Source: Opitutaceae bacterium (GTDB taxonomy: Bacteria; Verrucomicrobiota; Verrucomicrobiae; Opitutales; Opitutaceae). From it: DNA of 6,861 nucleotides. The DNA is taken from positions 1-6,861 of the forward strand of contig JAISAX010000111.1 of assembly GCA_031266495.1 (NCBI GenBank). The letters run 5' to 3'. This document shows positions 3,917 to 6,861 of this stretch, in pieces (within the stretch, counting starts at the first letter, position 1; each line of letters opens with the position of its first letter). The translations under genes and the position numbers were made by a program. The notes below the pieces were generated by a model. The model was not told the DNA's origin. It saw only the letters and a list, made by a program, of their open reading frames with translations, and made no database searches.

Positions 3917-6829
3917 TTATCTGGCCCGCACCATGATGAAGCGGTCCACGTAGATGTATTTGATTTTCTCGGACTTGGGTCCCTTGATGTAGGAGATGTC
4001 CGCGTCATCCGGGCTGTAGCGGAAGGGGCCGCCGGGCACCTTGACCAGATGGTAGCCGTCACCCTTCACCGCCTTGAAGGGGATTCTGGAGAAGCTGCCC
4101 ATGGGTGGCGCGTAGCCGATGCACAGGGCCGTTGCTTCGTCACCCGCGCCTTCGGCATCCACGCGCACCTCGGCATAGATGTCCCACTGGCCTTCTTCCG
4201 GAACCAGGTGCCGCTTGACCTGGATGACCCAGGCTTCGGAGTTGCCGTTCAGGCGGGCGGCCGCGCCGTCCGAGGCCTTGTCGTCGGCGACGATGATGGT
4301 CGGCTTGTAGTAGCGGTTGATGCCGAGATCCTGGATCTCGATCCAGTCGGTGGCGGGCAGGCCCTTGACCACGGCGGGAGGTTCGGAGTCCTTGCGCTCG
4401 ATGTCCATGATGGCGGCCAGTTCGTCCATGTTCCTGCCGCCCTGGCGGTATTGCCGTATCTTTTCCACCGCTACGGTGGCCTCGAAACGCTTCCGGCGGC
4501 TGGCGGTGTCGGCGGACCAGGACAGGCCCCGCTTTTTCGCCTCGTTCCCGAATTCCTTGCGGCGCAGCAGGACGACGTAATCGATGCAGATCCGGACCTG
4601 GCGGACGTGGCGCAGCATCACCGGATCGTCCGCCACCGCGGCCTCGGCCTGTTCCATGAGTTGGTCGGCCCTGGAGATGAAGTCGAAGTTGAGGAGGGGG
4701 CTGTCCACGTTGGTTTTTTCCCAGATGGCGGCCCGGGTGCGGGCGGCCTCGGCGTGCATGAGGTCGATGTAGGCGTTGATGATCTTCCCGGCGGGGCCGA
4801 AGTAGGCGTCGCAGTATTCCGTCACGGCGGCGCGGATGTCGGTCCCGGGGTCCCAAAGCAGGCGGCCCGTCAACCAGACGCGCAGGGCGGAGAACTCCGC
4901 CGACGGCGTGTTCCAGCTCCCCTCGGCGAAATAACCGAAGACGTTTTCCAGGCCGGCCAGCCAGCGGATGCTTTCGGCGATCGGGTAAATGTTGGGCGTG
5001 GGCTGGATGTAGCCGTGGAAGTTGGTGATGTGATCCCAGAGCAGGACGGTTTTCGCGATCTTGTTCCAGCCCGCGATGTCCTCGCCCAGCTTCCGGTTGC
5101 GCCCCTTGTTCAGGGGGGTGCTGTAATCCACGTGGATGGTCATGGGATAGACGAGGATCTCATCCGGCATGGTCAGGCCGGTGGGCGGGGTGAAGCTCCA
5201 GTGGTAGGCGTTGATGGCGATTTTGGCGTCGGGCAATTCCTTGCGGATGCGGTTGCTCACGTCGATGGCCATGTCCACGCGGGGAGCCGAGGGCACTCCT
5301 CCGTGCTGTTTGGCGAAGGCCGCGCTTTTGGAGTCCATGTCCCAGCCCCAGTCGTTGTCCATGAAGCCGAACCAGTGGTCTTTGTAATTGGGTTCGCCGC
5401 GCAGTCGCTGGACGATGGCGCCGGACATAAATTCGCGGACTTCGGGATTCATCATGGCGACCTGTCCGCCGGCGCGCCAGCCCGGTTTGGAATCGTCCTT
5501 GGGCATCAGTTGGTAGAAGCTGGCGGTGAGGCCGGGCCGCTGCCAGGAGCCGTCCCAGTGGTCGATTTCCGGCGGGGAAATCTTGCCGTGGGCGCCGTGG
5601 GAATTGCCGTTGAACAGATTGCGTGCGGCAAAGGGTTTGTTCTCCCCTTCGTGGCTGAGGATCTGGCGGAATTTGAAGCGCGGCGTCTGCGTTTCGTTCA
5701 AGGCGGCCACTTCGAGTGTCGGCGACGAGGGGATGTGCACGTAGTCCGGGCTGGGCCATTTGACGCCCAGCTTGTGGTCGAGGAACCAGTTCACGCCATA
5801 CATCGTGCCTCCCGGCGTGTTGCCCGCGATGACGATGTGCGGTCCTGTCATGCGGATGACAAAACCATCCTTGCCGAGTTTTTCCCAGGGGGCGTCGGGG
5901 AGCAGCCTTGCCGTGAGGGCATTGTCCCGCCCGACGATCAGAAGGGGGGCGTTCAGCGGATGCCAGTCATGCGAGAGCGGGAGAAAATCTCCGCCTGTGA
6001 TCTTGCCCAGATATTCGGCGAGGTCGTGGGCGGCGTTCAGGGCGATGACATGGGCCTGCGTGCCGACATGCACGCGATAACGGGCCGTTCCGTTTTCCGC
6101 CAGTTTTGCCTTGCCGGCAACCGGAACCGCCGCCGCCGCCGCCAGCGCGGTTTGCAAGCCTTCCTTCGCCTCATTTCCCGACAGGGCGGCGCCAAACCAT
6201 TTTGTGGCGAGTTCGTTGCGCCGCACTTCCGTCGCCGTGGTCTCGGCTCCCTCCGTCGGGACCATGCTCACGTCGTCAAAATACGCCGTTCCGCCGGTCC
6301 CGCTTTTTTTCCGCAGATAGATGAGCATCTGACCGACGCCGGGAGGCGATTTCACCACAAGCGAAAATTCCTTCCATCCATGGGTGCCTCCGGTGACAAA
6401 AAGGGCTTTTTCCCGGCGGCCATCCAGTGGCACCGTGACCGGGCCAAACCATCCGCTGGTGATCGCTCCGCCCCGATAACTGAGCTGGACATAGACCGAG
6501 TCTTCGGGGGCGTTTTCGCTGCGGATTTTCATGCTGACCTTGTAGTTCCGGTCTCCGGCAACCGGAACTTTGTCCTGGCAGGCATAGCCTCCGGTGATCT
6601 TCAGGGATTGGGTTCCCGACGCAGGGTTGTCCTTGGTTATCCCGCCGGTCTTCACTCCCCCTCCCCACCACTTGGTGGTTCCGTTTTCGAAGCCGCCATT
6701 GGTTATGACGGAAGTGTCGCTGGTGTTCGCGGTGGCCGCGCGGAGCGGCATGGTTGCCAGCGCGGCAAGCAGCAGGGTCGCCAGGACCGGCTGCCCGATG
6801 CGGGGCCGGCAAATTGTGTGGTGGTTCAT
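3917..6829 (-). CDS. Exported DUF4838 / alpha-glucuronidase-like multidomain protein with CBM4/9-like module
   Basis: This 970-residue protein probably acts on polysaccharide outside the cytoplasm. Residues 1-34 form a signal peptide (core VLATLLLAALATMPL, likely cleavage after AATA). Residues 35-190 form a jelly-roll module of the CBM4/9 type: ITNGGFENGTTKWW at the start, SLKITGG, YKVSMKIRSE, and the closing strand TAYFDDVSMV. Residues 250-385 resemble the alpha/beta N-terminal domain shared by GH67 alpha-glucuronidases and GH20 enzymes (DLAEYLGKITGGDF, LLIVGRDN, IVIAGNTPGGTMYGVNWFL). Residues 390-690 match the DUF4838 pattern, with conserved-looking acidic sites at Asp491, Asp493 and Asp497 (FMDNDWGWDMD), INAYHWSF at 539-546, LLWDHITNFHGY at 596-607, and Glu636 in YFAEG. 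A helical region and a C-terminal beta domain (about 825-970) follow. The catalytic residue is not proven, and the substrate may contain uronic acid or amino sugar. It is the first gene of a likely operon with the mutarotase-like gene. Confidence 0.93.
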   Translation of the reverse strand: MNHHTICRPRIGQPVLATLLLAALATMPLRAATANTSDTSVITNGGFENGTTKWWGGGVKTGGITKDNPASGTQSLKITGGYACQDKVPVAGDRNYKVSMKIRSENAPEDSVYVQLSYRGGAITSGWFGPVTVPLDGRREKALFVTGGTHGWKEFSLVVKSPPGVGQMLIYLRKKSGTGGTAYFDDVSMVPTEGAETTATEVRRNELATKWFGAALSGNEAKEGLQTALAAAAAVPVAGKAKLAENGTARYRVHVGTQAHVIALNAAHDLAEYLGKITGGDFLPLSHDWHPLNAPLLIVGRDNALTARLLPDAPWEKLGKDGFVIRMTGPHIVIAGNTPGGTMYGVNWFLDHKLGVKWPSPDYVHIPSSPTLEVAALNETQTPRFKFRQILSHEGENKPFAARNLFNGNSHGAHGKISPPEIDHWDGSWQRPGLTASFYQLMPKDDSKPGWRAGGQVAMMNPEVREFMSGAIVQRLRGEPNYKDHWFGFMDNDWGWDMDSKSAAFAKQHGGVPSAPRVDMAIDVSNRIRKELPDAKIAINAYHWSFTPPTGLTMPDEILVYPMTIHVDYSTPLNKGRNRKLGEDIAGWNKIAKTVLLWDHITNFHGYIQPTPNIYPIAESIRWLAGLENVFGYFAEGSWNTPSAEFSALRVWLTGRLLWDPGTDIRAAVTEYCDAYFGPAGKIINAYIDLMHAEAARTRAAIWEKTNVDSPLLNFDFISRADQLMEQAEAAVADDPVMLRHVRQVRICIDYVVLLRRKEFGNEAKKRGLSWSADTASRRKRFEATVAVEKIRQYRQGGRNMDELAAIMDIERKDSEPPAVVKGLPATDWIEIQDLGINRYYKPTIIVADDKASDGAAARLNGNSEAWVIQVKRHLVPEEGQWDIYAEVRVDAEGAGDEATALCIGYAPPMGSFSRIPFKAVKGDGYHLVKVPGGPFRYSPDDADISYIKGPKSEKIKYIYVDRFIMVRAR

Positions 6830-6861
6830 ATTATTCCGGTTTCTGGTGTAGTTGAAAAATA

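Noticed and set aside
4140..4856. 238-residue minus-strand frame inside the DUF4838 gene
   Set aside because: Arg/Gly/Pro/His-rich out-of-frame reading of a well-supported gene; no start context or domain.

Overview
The window is GC-rich bacterial DNA whose genes all lie on the minus strand. It combines a PEP-CTERM surface protein, a pseudopilin with the H-X9-DG motif, a large DUF4838/alpha-glucuronidase-like polysaccharide enzyme and weak or absent Shine-Dalgarno sequences. That mix is typical of Verrucomicrobiota, most likely Opitutaceae. This assignment is inferred from gene types and style; no marker gene is present.

Layout in transcription order, from high to low coordinates. (1) 6829-3917: a 970-residue exported multidomain protein with a signal peptide, CBM4/9-like module, GH67/GH20-type N-terminal domain, DUF4838 core and C-terminal beta domain. 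(2) 3895-2900: an exported 331-residue protein that looks like a galactose-mutarotase-fold (aldose-1-epimerase-like) protein. It lies 21 bases downstream of gene 1 and is probably in its operon. (3) 2899-2490: a 410-base gap with a C-rich tract, small hairpins and an A/T-rich island. (4) 2489-1548: a pseudopilin with a GTG start, an unusually long leader and a C-terminus whose frame depends on a C8-A-C16 tract. (5) 1566-457: a PEP-CTERM protein with an autotransporter-type beta-strand region, touching or overlapping the pseudopilin end. (6) 456-213: a structured inverted-repeat element. (7) 212-1: the N-terminus of another exported protein, cut by the window edge.

Genes 1 and 2 look like a secreted carbohydrate-processing pair acting on a uronic-acid or amino-sugar-containing glycan; the substrate cannot be read from sequence. 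Genes 4 and 5 look like a second unit joining a pseudopilin to an exosortase-sorted surface protein.

The most unusual signal is a set of long poly(C) tracts (as read in mRNA), of 10, 13 and 16 bases (the last with a second C8 run beside it). Each lies at the 3' end of a gene: one just after a stop codon, one filling an intercistronic gap, and one inside the last codons of the pseudopilin, where its length sets the C-terminal frame. The other notable structures are a double palindrome in the pseudopilin leader and a 27-bp perfect inverted repeat between the PEP-CTERM gene and the edge gene.
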